A stretch of 13,728 nucleotides of DNA from JAIBJN01 sp035762005 (GTDB lineage Bacteria > Actinomycetota > Thermoleophilia > Gaiellales > Gaiellaceae): the NCBI GenBank assembly GCA_035762005.1, contig DASTQA010000037.1, positions 1 through 13,728 of the forward strand, read 5' to 3'. The notes beneath the pieces are model-generated. The model made no database searches. It had not been told where the DNA came from and worked only from the letters and a program-made list of their open reading frames with translations. A program made the position numbers and the translations under genes. Positions 7,471 to 13,694 of the stretch are shown here, piece after piece. Each line of letters opens with the position of its first letter. Position 1 is the stretch's first letter.

Positions 7471-8693
7471 GCACGGTCGAGGCCACCCCGAGCGCCGCCG
7501 ACCGCCTCCGTCGGCTGGGCGAGCCGCGCTCGGTGGCGATCACCGGGATCGTCCTCGGCCTCCTCGCCGTCTGGGTCTCGGTGCCGCCGTTCACCCTGCG
7601 GACGATCGTCGTCTCCGCCACCGTCGCGGTGCTCGGGGCCACGGCGGGCCTGTGGGCGCTGACGCGCGGCGAGCGCAAGCTCGGCTGGTGGGCGATCGGC
7701 GTCGCCCTGCTCGGGATCCTCGCGGCCGTCTGGTTCCAGAACGAGGATTCCGCCGAGCTCGAGTCGGTCTTCAGCGTCGGGCTCTTGGCGGCGACGCTCC
7801 GCTTCGCCACGCCGCTCGCCTTCGCCGCCATGGGCGGCATCTTCTCCGAGCGCTCCGGCGTCGTGAACATCGGCCTCGAGGGGATGATGCTCGCGGGCGC
7901 CTTCTTCGGCATCCTCGTCGCAGCGGAGACCGGCCAGTGGGAGCTCGGGATCCTCGGAGCGATGGCGGCCGGCGCCGTCCTCGCCGGCATCCACGCCTTC
8001 CTCTCCATCCACCTGCGGGCGGACCAGATCATCAGCGGCTTCGCCATCAACTTCCTCGCCCTCGGGATCACGGGCTACCTCTTCCGCTCGATCTACGGGA
8101 CGCGCGGGACGCCGGAGCTCGAGGAGCGGATCCCCGACGTGCGCCTGCCGCTGATCGAGGACATCCCGTTCTTCGGCGACGTCTTCGGCGACCTCAGCCT
8201 CATGATCTGGGTCATGTTCGGCACGGTCGTCCTCGCGTTCATCGTCCTCTTCAAGACGCCGCTCGGCCTTCGCATCCGTTCCGTCGGCGAGCACCCGCGG
8301 GCCGCGGAGACGGTCGGGATCTCCGTCTTCAAGATCCGGTACGCGGCCGTGATCCTCTCGGGAGTCCTCGCGGCCCTGGGCGGGGCCTACCTCTCCTTCG
8401 GCACGGGGAACGCGTTCAACGAGAACATGACGGCCGGCCGCGGCTTCATCGCCCTCGCCGCGGTCATCTTCGGCAACTGGCGTCCCTTCGGCGCCTTCGG
8501 CGCGTGCCTCCTCTTCGGCTTCTCGAGCGCGCTCGCGCTGCGGCTCCAAGGCTCATCGCTTTTGCCCTCCGACCTCGCCTCCGCCAACCTGCTCCAGACG
8601 CTCCCGTACGTCCTGACGCTCGTCGCCCTCGTCGGCGTCATCGGCCGCTCCCGCCCACCGGCCGCGTCGGGGCGCCCGTACGTCAAGCAGTAG
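7467..8693 (+). CDS. Nucleoside ABC importer permease 2 (BPD_transp_2 family)
   Basis: This 408-residue membrane protein is the second channel subunit. The conserved core begins near residue 100 and contains FSERSGVVNIGLEGMMLAG (126-144), the ATPase-coupling loop LGLRIRSVGEHPRAAETVGI (266-285) and GRGFIALAAVIFGNWRP (324-340), as in YufQ/NupQ. Before the core is an extra region of about 95 residues with three hydrophobic segments (23-40, 46-65, 73-90); permeases of this type are often near 320 residues, so this one is long. GTG 7467 forms a GTGA overlap with permease 1. No good Shine-Dalgarno precedes it, so translation probably depends on coupling. A start inside the extension cannot be excluded, but the open frame and uniform codon use favour the full length. 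Confidence 0.92.
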   Translation: MSTVEATPSAADRLRRLGEPRSVAITGIVLGLLAVWVSVPPFTLRTIVVSATVAVLGATAGLWALTRGERKLGWWAIGVALLGILAAVWFQNEDSAELESVFSVGLLAATLRFATPLAFAAMGGIFSERSGVVNIGLEGMMLAGAFFGILVAAETGQWELGILGAMAAGAVLAGIHAFLSIHLRADQIISGFAINFLALGITGYLFRSIYGTRGTPELEERIPDVRLPLIEDIPFFGDVFGDLSLMIWVMFGTVVLAFIVLFKTPLGLRIRSVGEHPRAAETVGISVFKIRYAAVILSGVLAALGGAYLSFGTGNAFNENMTAGRGFIALAAVIFGNWRPFGAFGACLLFGFSSALALRLQGSSLLPSDLASANLLQTLPYVLTLVALVGVIGRSRPPAASGRPYVKQ

Positions 8694-8699
8694 CCGGCC

Positions 8700-9068
8700 G
8701 TGAGCGCGACGAGCCCCGTCACCGCCGAGGGGAGGCGCAGGAGGACGAACGGCAAGGCCGTGCTCGCCCTCGTCTGCGCGCTCCTCGCCCTCGGCGTCTT
8801 CGCGGGAGCCGCGCTCGCCGCTCGGCACTACGACGAGATCCGCCTCGTCGACGCCGTCGTGGCGGTGCCCCTCGCGCTCGTCCTCGCCCTCGTCTCCGTC
8901 CTGCTCGGCCGCCGGGCGCGGCGCGAGCACGAGCGGACGCTCGGGCGGAGCGGGAGCCGCGGCTTCATCGCGCTGGCCCGCTTCCTCGGCACTCTCGCGC
9001 TCCTCCTGGCCTTGACCGCCGCGCTCGCGCTCGGGGTCTTCGCGGTCCTCGTGCTCGTGCTCGAGTAA
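8700..9068 (+). CDS. Small three-helix membrane protein, DUF4190-like
   Basis: This 122-residue protein has a basic N-terminus (GRRRRTNGK, 11-19), a first hydrophobic segment (20-41), a second (49-70) followed by the basic loop GRRARREHERTLGRSGSRG (70-88), and a long third segment (about 89-121). The order NGKA-helix, helix-LLGRRARRE, RGFIALARFLG resembles the DUF4190 membrane domain, whose function is unknown; I recognise this by eye, not from a search. GTG 8700 lies 7 nt after the permease stop and no Shine-Dalgarno is visible. It is the last gene before the rodZ promoter, so it probably shares the importer transcript. A role as an accessory transporter subunit is possible but unsupported. 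The frame is fully G/C-ending and uninterrupted, so a real gene is likely. Confidence 0.75.
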   Translation: MSATSPVTAEGRRRRTNGKAVLALVCALLALGVFAGAALAARHYDEIRLVDAVVAVPLALVLALVSVLLGRRARREHERTLGRSGSRGFIALARFLGTLALLLALTAALALGVFAVLVLVLE

Positions 9069-9097
9069 GCCGGACCGGGCGGGGCCCGCGAGCCCGC

Positions 9098-9103
9098 TAC
9101 AAT
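9098..9103 (+). promoter_or_regulatory. -10 element for a near-leaderless rodZ-like transcript
   Basis: TACAAT matches the -10 consensus at 5 of 6 positions and stands out in a 44-bp GC-rich gap (9069-9112). Initiation 7-9 nt downstream would fall at about 9110-9112, within three bases of the GTG at 9113, which has no Shine-Dalgarno. No convincing -35 sits 16-18 bp upstream. A weak CGGGC/GCCCG hairpin (9076-9088) occupies that position instead. Leaderless mRNAs are common in actinobacteria, which fits. Confidence 0.55.
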
Positions 9104-9112
9104 CCGGGGCTC

Positions 9113-9862
9113 GTGTTCGAGATCGGCAACAGCCTGCGCGAGGCTCGTTTGCGGCAGGGTCTCGAGTTCCCCCGCGTCGAGGCGGAGACCAAGATCCGTG
9201 GGAAGTACATCCGGGCGCTCGAAGAGGAGCGCTTCGAAGTGCTGCCCGGAGAGACCTACGTCAAGGGCTTCCTCCGCACGTACGCGGACTACCTCGGCCT
9301 CGACGGCCAGCTCTACGTCGACGAGTTCAACTCGCGGTTCACGACCGAGGAGGAGGTCATGGCCGCCCCGGCCACGGTCCGGCGGCGTCGGAGGCGACCC
9401 GTCGAGTCGAACCTCGTCGTCGTCGCGCTCGCCGGCATCGTCGCCGTGACCGTGCTCCTCGTCGTGGGCCTGGCCGGGATCGGTGACGGCGAGCCCGAGC
9501 AGCGGCCGCTCGTGGACACGACGCCGGAGACGACGACGCAGGAGGGCGAGACGCAGCCGACGACGACGCGGGCGCGGAGGGACGGGCCCGCCAAGCGCGT
9601 CCGCCTCGTCCTCACCGCCGTCCGCGGGGACTGCTGGATGCAGGTCCGCGCAGGCGGCGTCACCGGCCGGCTCGTCTGGGAGGGGACGCTCGAGGAGGGG
9701 CAGAGCCAGCGCTTCGTCAAGCACCGCCGGGTCTGGCTCGAGCTCGGTGCGCCAGGCAACGTCGCGGCGAAGCTGAACGGGCGCCGCGTCCGCTTCCCCT
9801 CGGAGGCGGCGATCGTCCTCGTCACCGCCGAGGGCGTCCGCACCGTCTCGACCGCCGAGTAG
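9113..9862 (+). CDS. RodZ-like membrane-anchored helix-turn-helix protein
   Basis: This 249-residue protein begins with a cytoplasmic HTH domain of the RodZ/HTH_25 type (residues 2-70; IGNSLREARLRQGLEFPRV, KYIRALEEERFEVLPGETYV, KGFLRTYADYLGLD). A basic stop-transfer patch (RRRRRR, 90-95), one membrane helix (about 100-120), a Thr/Glu-rich linker (130-158) and a C-terminal beta-rich DUF4115-like domain (162-246, with RGDCWMQVRAGG) follow. RodZ links the MreB cytoskeleton to the wall-elongation machinery; in actinobacteria lacking MreB the role is less clear, and no mreB is in this window. GTG 9113 was chosen because FEIGNSLREAR is the usual start of the domain, and the frame upstream runs into an unrelated shadow of the preceding genes. 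The stop shares one base with the start of cinA (TAGTG). Confidence 0.88.
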   Translation: MFEIGNSLREARLRQGLEFPRVEAETKIRGKYIRALEEERFEVLPGETYVKGFLRTYADYLGLDGQLYVDEFNSRFTTEEEVMAAPATVRRRRRRPVESNLVVVALAGIVAVTVLLVVGLAGIGDGEPEQRPLVDTTPETTTQEGETQPTTTRARRDGPAKRVRLVLTAVRGDCWMQVRAGGVTGRLVWEGTLEEGQSQRFVKHRRVWLELGAPGNVAAKLNGRRVRFPSEAAIVLVTAEGVRTVSTAE

Positions 9863-11145
9863 TGCCGCGCCCGCGCGCGGTCGTCGTCCTCACGGGCAGC
9901 GAGCTCGTGCGCGGCGACAAGGCCGACGCGAACGGCGCCTTCCTCGCCCGCGAGCTCGCCCGGGCGGGCCTGGAGCCGGCGCGGATCCTCCTCGTCGGCG
10001 ACGACCCCGGCGAGCTCGCCCACGCGGTGCGCGAGGGGCTCGAGGCCGACGTCTGCGTGCTCTCGGGCGGTCTCGGCCCGACGCACGACGACCGCACGAT
10101 CGCGACGCTCGCCCACGAGGCGGGGCGCCGGCTCCTCGTGGACGAGGCGCTCGAGCGTGAGATCGGCGCCGTCTCGCGCGCCGTCGCGGAGCGGCTCGGC
10201 CGCCCGTACGGCGACTTCGCCGCCGGCGTGCGCAAGCAGGCGTCGCTCCCCGAGGGCGGCCTCTCCCTCGGGCTCGCGGGCACCGCGCCGGCCGTGCTCC
10301 TCGAGCACGACGGGCGCCTGGCCGTCGCGCTTCCGGGCCCGCCCGGCGAGCTTCGACGCCTCTGGCCGCGGGTCGCCGAGGCCGAGCCGTTCGACCGGAT
10401 CGCCGCGAGGGCGGAGCGGCCCGCGCACGCGATCCTGCGCCTCTTCGGGCCGAGCGAGTCGGCCGTCGCCCGCGTCCTCGAGGAGGCGGGCGGGGAGGGC
10501 GACGGCGTGGAGCTGACGGTCTGCGCGCAGGACCTCGAGATCCGTGTCGACCTCTTCGCCCGGGCGGGCGGCGAACGCCGGGCGGCGTCGCTCGAGGCGG
10601 CCGTGCGCGACCGGTTCCCCGGCGAGGTGTTCGCCGAGGACGAGCGCCCCGTGGCGGCGATCGTCCTCGACCGGTGCCGCGCGCTCGGCGTGACCCTCGC
10701 GACGGCCGAGTCCTGCACCGGCGGCCTCGTCGGCGCCCGCCTGACGGAGATCGCGGGCGCGAGCGACGTGTACCTCGGCGGCGCGGTCGCCTACGCCGAC
10801 GAGGTGAAGCGCGGCTGGCTCGGCGTGCCCGCGGGCGTCCTCGCCCGGCACGGTGCCGTCTCGGCGGAGGTCGCCGGGGCGATGGCCCGGGGCGCGCGGG
10901 CGGCCCTCGGGGCCGACGTCGCCGTCGCCGTCACCGGCATCGCCGGCCCCGGCGGCGGGACGGAGGAGAAGCCGGTCGGCCTCGTCCACGTCCACGCGGA
11001 GGGCCCTGGCGGGGAGGAGGCGGTTCGGCTCCTCTTCCCCGGCGACCGCGAGACCATCCGGACGCGGGCGACCGCGGTCGCCCTCCACGCTCTCAGGCGG
11101 ATCCTGACACGGTCCGCCGACCATCCGCGTGCATCCTCCCGCTAG
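9862..11145 (+). CDS. cinA: CinA: competence/damage-inducible protein with NMN deamidase domain
   Basis: This 427-residue two-domain protein has a usual CinA length. The N-terminal MoaB/MogA-like domain (about 4-165) opens with VVVLTGSELVRGD and carries SGGLGPTHDD (68-77), the molybdopterin-binding-fold motif associated in CinA with ADP-ribose pyrophosphatase activity. The C-terminal domain (about 265-420) has AESCTGGLVGARLT around S284 and VTGIAGPGGGTEEKPVGLV from 357, the hallmarks of nicotinamide-nucleotide amidase (PncC), which recycles NMN to nicotinate mononucleotide and ammonia. The NMN is a by-product of NAD-dependent DNA ligase, a plausible reason for sitting beside recA. GTG 9862 overlaps the rodZ stop by one base and has no strong Shine-Dalgarno, so it is probably translated by re-initiation. 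Its 3' end overlaps thpR by 17 nt. Confidence 0.95.
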   Translation: MPRPRAVVVLTGSELVRGDKADANGAFLARELARAGLEPARILLVGDDPGELAHAVREGLEADVCVLSGGLGPTHDDRTIATLAHEAGRRLLVDEALEREIGAVSRAVAERLGRPYGDFAAGVRKQASLPEGGLSLGLAGTAPAVLLEHDGRLAVALPGPPGELRRLWPRVAEAEPFDRIAARAERPAHAILRLFGPSESAVARVLEEAGGEGDGVELTVCAQDLEIRVDLFARAGGERRAASLEAAVRDRFPGEVFAEDERPVAAIVLDRCRALGVTLATAESCTGGLVGARLTEIAGASDVYLGGAVAYADEVKRGWLGVPAGVLARHGAVSAEVAGAMARGARAALGADVAVAVTGIAGPGGGTEEKPVGLVHVHAEGPGGEEAVRLLFPGDRETIRTRATAVALHALRRILTRSADHPRASSR

Positions 11146-11689
11146 CGTCGAGGGCCGTGAACGCCTGCGCCTCTTCGTCGGCCTCCCCCTTCCCGGCGAC
11201 GCCGTCGAGCGCCTCGTGGACTGGCAGGCCCGCTCGCTCGCCGGGCGCGGCGAGGCCCGGCTCGTCCCGCCCGAGAACCTCCACGCCACGGTCGCGTTCC
11301 TCGGCTCGCGGCCGGCCGCCGACGCCGACGCCGTCCTCGACGTCCTGCGCGCCGCCGCCGCGGGCGCCCGCCCGCCGGTGCTCGTGCCCGCCCGCTACCG
11401 GGAGACCCGCAGCGTCGGGATGCTCGTCTTCGCCGACGAGGACGGCCGCGCGGCCCGGCTCGCAGCCGAGGTCGGGGAGGCGCTCGAGCGCCTGGGCCTC
11501 TACGAGCGCGAGCGGCGGGAGTGGCTTCCCCACGTGACGGTCCTCCGCTTCCGCCGGCCGCCGAGGCTGAGCCCGCCCCTGCCGGACCTGCCGCGGGTCA
11601 GTCCGTCCGAGGTCGCTCTCTATCATTCGGTGCTGCGACCGACCGGGGCGCAGTACGAGATCGTCGAATCGGTTGCTCTGGATGCTTGA
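11129..11689 (+). CDS. thpR: RNA 2',3'-cyclic phosphodiesterase (2'-5' RNA ligase family)
   Basis: This 186-residue member of the 2H phosphoesterase family has both catalytic HxTx motifs: HATV (52-55) and HVTV (135-138). These residues open 2',3'-cyclic phosphate RNA ends and, in vitro, join 2'-5' RNA bonds. The family start RLRLFVGLPLP (residues 12-22) appears after an 11-residue tail. GTG 11129 is the only standard in-frame start before this motif, so a 17-nt overlap with cinA is required. A shorter form would need a rare CTG at 11165. The cinA-ligT-recA order is also known from Deinococcus and Thermus, suggesting an old association with DNA-damage metabolism, though ThpR's physiological substrate is unsettled. 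Confidence 0.92.
   Translation: MHPPASVEGRERLRLFVGLPLPGDAVERLVDWQARSLAGRGEARLVPPENLHATVAFLGSRPAADADAVLDVLRAAAAGARPPVLVPARYRETRSVGMLVFADEDGRAARLAAEVGEALERLGLYERERREWLPHVTVLRFRRPPRLSPPLPDLPRVSPSEVALYHSVLRPTGAQYEIVESVALDA
11621..11626 (+). promoter_or_regulatory. Possible -10 element upstream of recA
   Basis: TATCAT inside the 3' end of thpR matches the -10 consensus at 5 of 6 positions. It would start transcription near 11633, about 130 nt before the recA GTG. No matching -35 lies 16-18 bp upstream (the region reads GTCAGTCC), so this is weak. recA may simply be transcribed from the rodZ promoter. Confidence 0.2.
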
Positions 11690-11746
11690 CCGGCACGGCG
11701 CGCATCCGCTCCCGCCGACGAGCACGCAGTTCACCGGCCGAACACC

Positions 11747-11752
11747 AGGAGG
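11747..11752 (+). promoter_or_regulatory. Strong Shine-Dalgarno of recA
   Basis: AGGAGG, continued as AGGAGGAGAG, ends 9 nt before GTG 11762. It is the best ribosome-binding site in the window, which suits an abundant protein and fixes the GTG start. The 72-bp gap before recA (11690-11761) holds this site and a weak GTTC-N7-GAAC inverted repeat (11729-11743). Confidence 0.85.
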
Positions 11753-11761
11753 AGAGACACC

Positions 11762-12859
11762 GTGACCGACTCCAATCGCGAACAGGCCCTCGACGCCGCC
11801 CTCAGCCAGATCGAGCGCGCATACGGCAAGGGCTCGGTCATGAAGATGAGCGACCAGGCCCAAGTCTCGATCCCGTCCATCTCGACGGGCTCGCTCTCGC
11901 TCGACGTCGCGCTCGGCATCGGCGGCCTCCCGCGGGGGCGGATCGTCGAGATCTTCGGCCCGGAGTCGTCGGGCAAGACGACCCTCGTCTACCACGTCAT
12001 CGCCGAGGCGCAGCGGCGCGGAGGCATCTGTGCCTTCATCGACGCGGAGCACGCGATCGACCCGAGCTACGCCCGCCGCATCGGCGTCTCGATCGACGAC
12101 CTCCTCGTCTCGCAGCCGGACAACGGCGAGCAGGCGCTCGAGATCGCGGAGCTCCTCATCCGGAGCGGCGCCCTCGACGTCGTCGCCGTCGACTCGGTGG
12201 CGGCCCTAACGCCGAAGGCGGAGATCGAGGGCGAGATGGGCGACAGCCACGTGGGCCTCCAGGCCCGCCTCATGAGCCAGGCGCTTCGCAAGCTCGCCGG
12301 CACGCTGAACCGCACGGGCACCGTGGCGCTCTTCACGAACCAGCTCCGCGAGAAGATCGGCGTCATGTTCGGCAACCCGGAGACGACCCCCGGCGGCCGG
12401 GCGCTCAAGTTCTACTCCTCGGTCCGGCTCGACATCCGCCGGATCGAGACCCTGAAGGAGGGCGTCGAGGCGGTCGGGAACCGGGTTCGGGTCAAGGTCG
12501 TGAAGAACAAGGTCGCGCCCCCCTTCAAGCAGGCCGAGTTCGACGTCATCTACGGCGAGGGGATCTCGTGGGAGGGGAGCGTCCTCGACGTCGGGCTCGA
12601 GCGAAAGCTCGTCCAGAAGTCGGGCTCGTACTTCAGCTTCGCGGACGAGCGGCTCGGCCAGGGCCGCCAGAACGCGACCGCGTTCCTCCGCGAGCACCCC
12701 GACGTCACCGAGGGGATCCTCCGCGCCGTCCAGGCCGACATCGGCCCCGACGCGATCGTCTCCTCCCGGCTCCTGCCCGCGAACGAGGGCGGGAAGGACG
12801 CGGCCGTCGCGAGGACGGTCGACTCGGAGCCCGAGAGGGCCGGCGCGACCGCCGGCTAG
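11762..12859 (+). CDS. recA: RecA recombinase
   Basis: This 365-residue, intein-free recombinase catalyses ATP-dependent homologous pairing and strand exchange, and stimulates LexA autocleavage. The N-terminal oligomerisation segment (EQALDAALSQIERAYGKGSVM) is followed by Walker A GPESSGKT at 66-73 and the catalytic E96 in DAEHAIDP, both at exactly the E. coli positions. Walker B lies in DVVAVDSVAAL (about 140-150). The central segment NQLREKIGVMFGNPETTPGG, which carries the L2 loop, and the C-terminal lobe ending in an acidic, Ala-rich tail are as expected. GTG 11762 has a strong AGGAGG. recX follows 4 nt downstream, so the two are probably co-expressed. I did not find a recognisable SOS operator of the Bacillus/Mycobacterium or E. 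coli type in the 72-bp gap upstream. Confidence 0.99.
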   Translation: MTDSNREQALDAALSQIERAYGKGSVMKMSDQAQVSIPSISTGSLSLDVALGIGGLPRGRIVEIFGPESSGKTTLVYHVIAEAQRRGGICAFIDAEHAIDPSYARRIGVSIDDLLVSQPDNGEQALEIAELLIRSGALDVVAVDSVAALTPKAEIEGEMGDSHVGLQARLMSQALRKLAGTLNRTGTVALFTNQLREKIGVMFGNPETTPGGRALKFYSSVRLDIRRIETLKEGVEAVGNRVRVKVVKNKVAPPFKQAEFDVIYGEGISWEGSVLDVGLERKLVQKSGSYFSFADERLGQGRQNATAFLREHPDVTEGILRAVQADIGPDAIVSSRLLPANEGGKDAAVARTVDSEPERAGATAG

Positions 12860-12863
12860 AGGC

Positions 12864-13496
12864 GTGCGCGAGACGGCCTCCGCGCCGACGCTGACCGCCG
12901 TGCGGCGCGCGCGGCCGGGACGCGTCGCGCTCGAGGTCGACGGACGCCGCTGGCGAACCGTCCCGGACGCGGTCGTCGCCGCGTGCGGCCTGGCTCCAGG
13001 CGTCACCCTCGAGCGCCCTCTCCTGCGGGCGCTCCGGCGCGAGCTCCGGCGCGCGGAGGCCCTCGAAGCGGCCGCGCGGACGCTCGCCCGGCGCGACCTC
13101 TCCGAGCGGCGCCTCCGGGAGCGGCTCGCGGCGCGCGGTGTGCGCCCTCCCGCCGCCGAGCGCGCGGTCACGGCTCTCACTTCGGCCGGGCTCGTGGACG
13201 ACGCCCGCCTCGCGCGCTCCCGCGTGCGGGCGCTCGCCGACCGCGGCTGGGGCGACGAAGCCATCGCCGCGCGGCTCGAGGGCGAGGGCTTCGGCCGCGA
13301 GCTGCTCCCGCCGGCGCTCGCGGAGCTCGCCCCCGAGGCGGAGCGCGCCCGCGCCCTCGCGGCCGGCGCGCGCGACCGGACGCGCGCCTGGCGCCTGCTC
13401 GCGCGCCGCGGCTTCGCGCCCGAGTCGGTCGAGGCGGCGCTCGGCCGCTGGACGGACGCCCCCGAAGCGGGGTACGATACCGACGCTTACGCATGA
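12864..13496 (+). CDS. recX: RecX regulatory protein
   Basis: This 210-residue modulator of RecA filaments is recognised by three-helix RecX repeats. Module 1 is at about 67-107 (ARTLARRDLSERRLRERLAARGV), module 2 at about 108-150 (GLVDDARLARSRVRALADRGWG, the best-conserved stretch, with DD at 112-113), and a third, weaker one at about 160-197. The first 60 residues (ARPGRVALEVDGRRWRTVPDAVVAACGL) match the N-terminal region often seen in actinobacterial RecX. RecX binds in the groove of the RecA filament and limits its growth. GTG 12864 is 4 nt after the recA stop. An in-frame GTG at 12900 is an alternative, and neither has a good Shine-Dalgarno. A candidate promoter for the next gene is embedded in its last codons. 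Confidence 0.93.
   Translation: MRETASAPTLTAVRRARPGRVALEVDGRRWRTVPDAVVAACGLAPGVTLERPLLRALRRELRRAEALEAAARTLARRDLSERRLRERLAARGVRPPAAERAVTALTSAGLVDDARLARSRVRALADRGWGDEAIAARLEGEGFGRELLPPALAELAPEAERARALAAGARDRTRAWRLLARRGFAPESVEAALGRWTDAPEAGYDTDAYA
13449..13478 (+). promoter_or_regulatory. Candidate promoter for the gene downstream of recX
   Basis: TGGACG (13449-13454, 4 of 6 to the -35 consensus) and TACGAT (13473-13478, 5 of 6 to the -10 consensus) are 18 bp apart, inside the 3' end of recX. Transcription would start near 13485 and produce a leader of about 210 nt before the ATG at 13695. The -10 is conspicuous because A/T-rich hexamers are rare in this sequence. Confidence 0.45.
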
Positions 13497-13624
13497 AATG
13501 CCTGCATTTGGGACGGCTCTTCGCCGCTTCGACTGATACCGACCACCACCACCCTCGAGATGACGACCATGGCACGCAGCCCCTCGCACCGAAGGAGGCC
13601 TCGAGCGGAGCCCTAGTCCGCTGA
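13493..13624 (+). CDS. Doubtful 43-residue ORF, His/Asp-rich
   Basis: ATG 13493 overlaps the recX stop (ATGA) and would lie only about 8 nt after the predicted transcription start. The frame encodes a short peptide with a His/Asp cluster, DTDHHHPRDDDH, at residues 15-26. There is no Shine-Dalgarno. About 13 of 42 codons after the start end in A or T, far more than in the real genes here, which argues against coding selection. I recognise no family. It may be a leader peptide or nothing; it is listed because position and overlap are suggestive. Confidence 0.15.
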   Translation: MKCLHLGRLFAASTDTDHHHPRDDDHGTQPLAPKEASSGALVR

Positions 13625-13660
13625 CGAGGCGCGGCTGCGGCCGCCGGAGACGCGAAGACG

Positions 13661-13691
13661 TCGTTCCTACGGGCTCGACCAGTAGGAGCGA
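13661..13691 (+). promoter_or_regulatory. Hairpin sequestering the Shine-Dalgarno of the last gene
   Basis: TCGTTCCTAC (13661-13670) pairs with GTAGGAGCGA (13682-13691) through 10 consecutive base pairs (one G-U), around the 11-nt loop GGGCTCGACCA. The right arm contains the ribosome-binding site AGGAG (13684-13688) for ATG 13695, three nt after the stem. When folded, the site would be hidden. This is the arrangement seen in translationally controlled leaders. The pairing is visible in the sequence; regulation is inferred. Confidence 0.65.
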
Positions 13692-13694
13692 GCA

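Larger units (their letters stand above)
13485..13694 (+). other. Long leader between recX and the next gene
   Basis: About 200 bp after recX carries no convincing gene, and base use is less codon-like than in the neighbours. It contains an ATG overlapping the recX stop (13493) that opens a weak 43-codon frame, a 12-codon frame at 13498, and an 18-codon frame at 13560. A stray AGGAGG at 13593-13598 has no start codon after it. There is a small hairpin GCGGC/GCCGC at 13631-13644 and a 10-bp hairpin just before the next start. I recognise no known riboswitch consensus. Reading it as a structured 5' UTR is the simplest interpretation. Confidence 0.5.

Noticed and set aside
9076..9088. CGGGC-GGG-GCCCG hairpin as a terminator for the ABC operon
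   Set aside because: The stem is only 5 bp with no T-tract, and it is easily explained by local GC content.
11729..11743. GTTC-N7-GAAC inverted repeat as an SOS box
   Set aside because: Arm polarity and spacing match neither known LexA consensus, and 4-bp arms are expected by chance.
13560..13616. 18-codon ORF MTTMARSPSHRRRPRAEP and upstream ACC run as a threonine attenuator peptide
   Set aside because: It has no ribosome site and only a few Thr codons. No terminator follows, and there is no biosynthetic gene downstream to justify attenuation.
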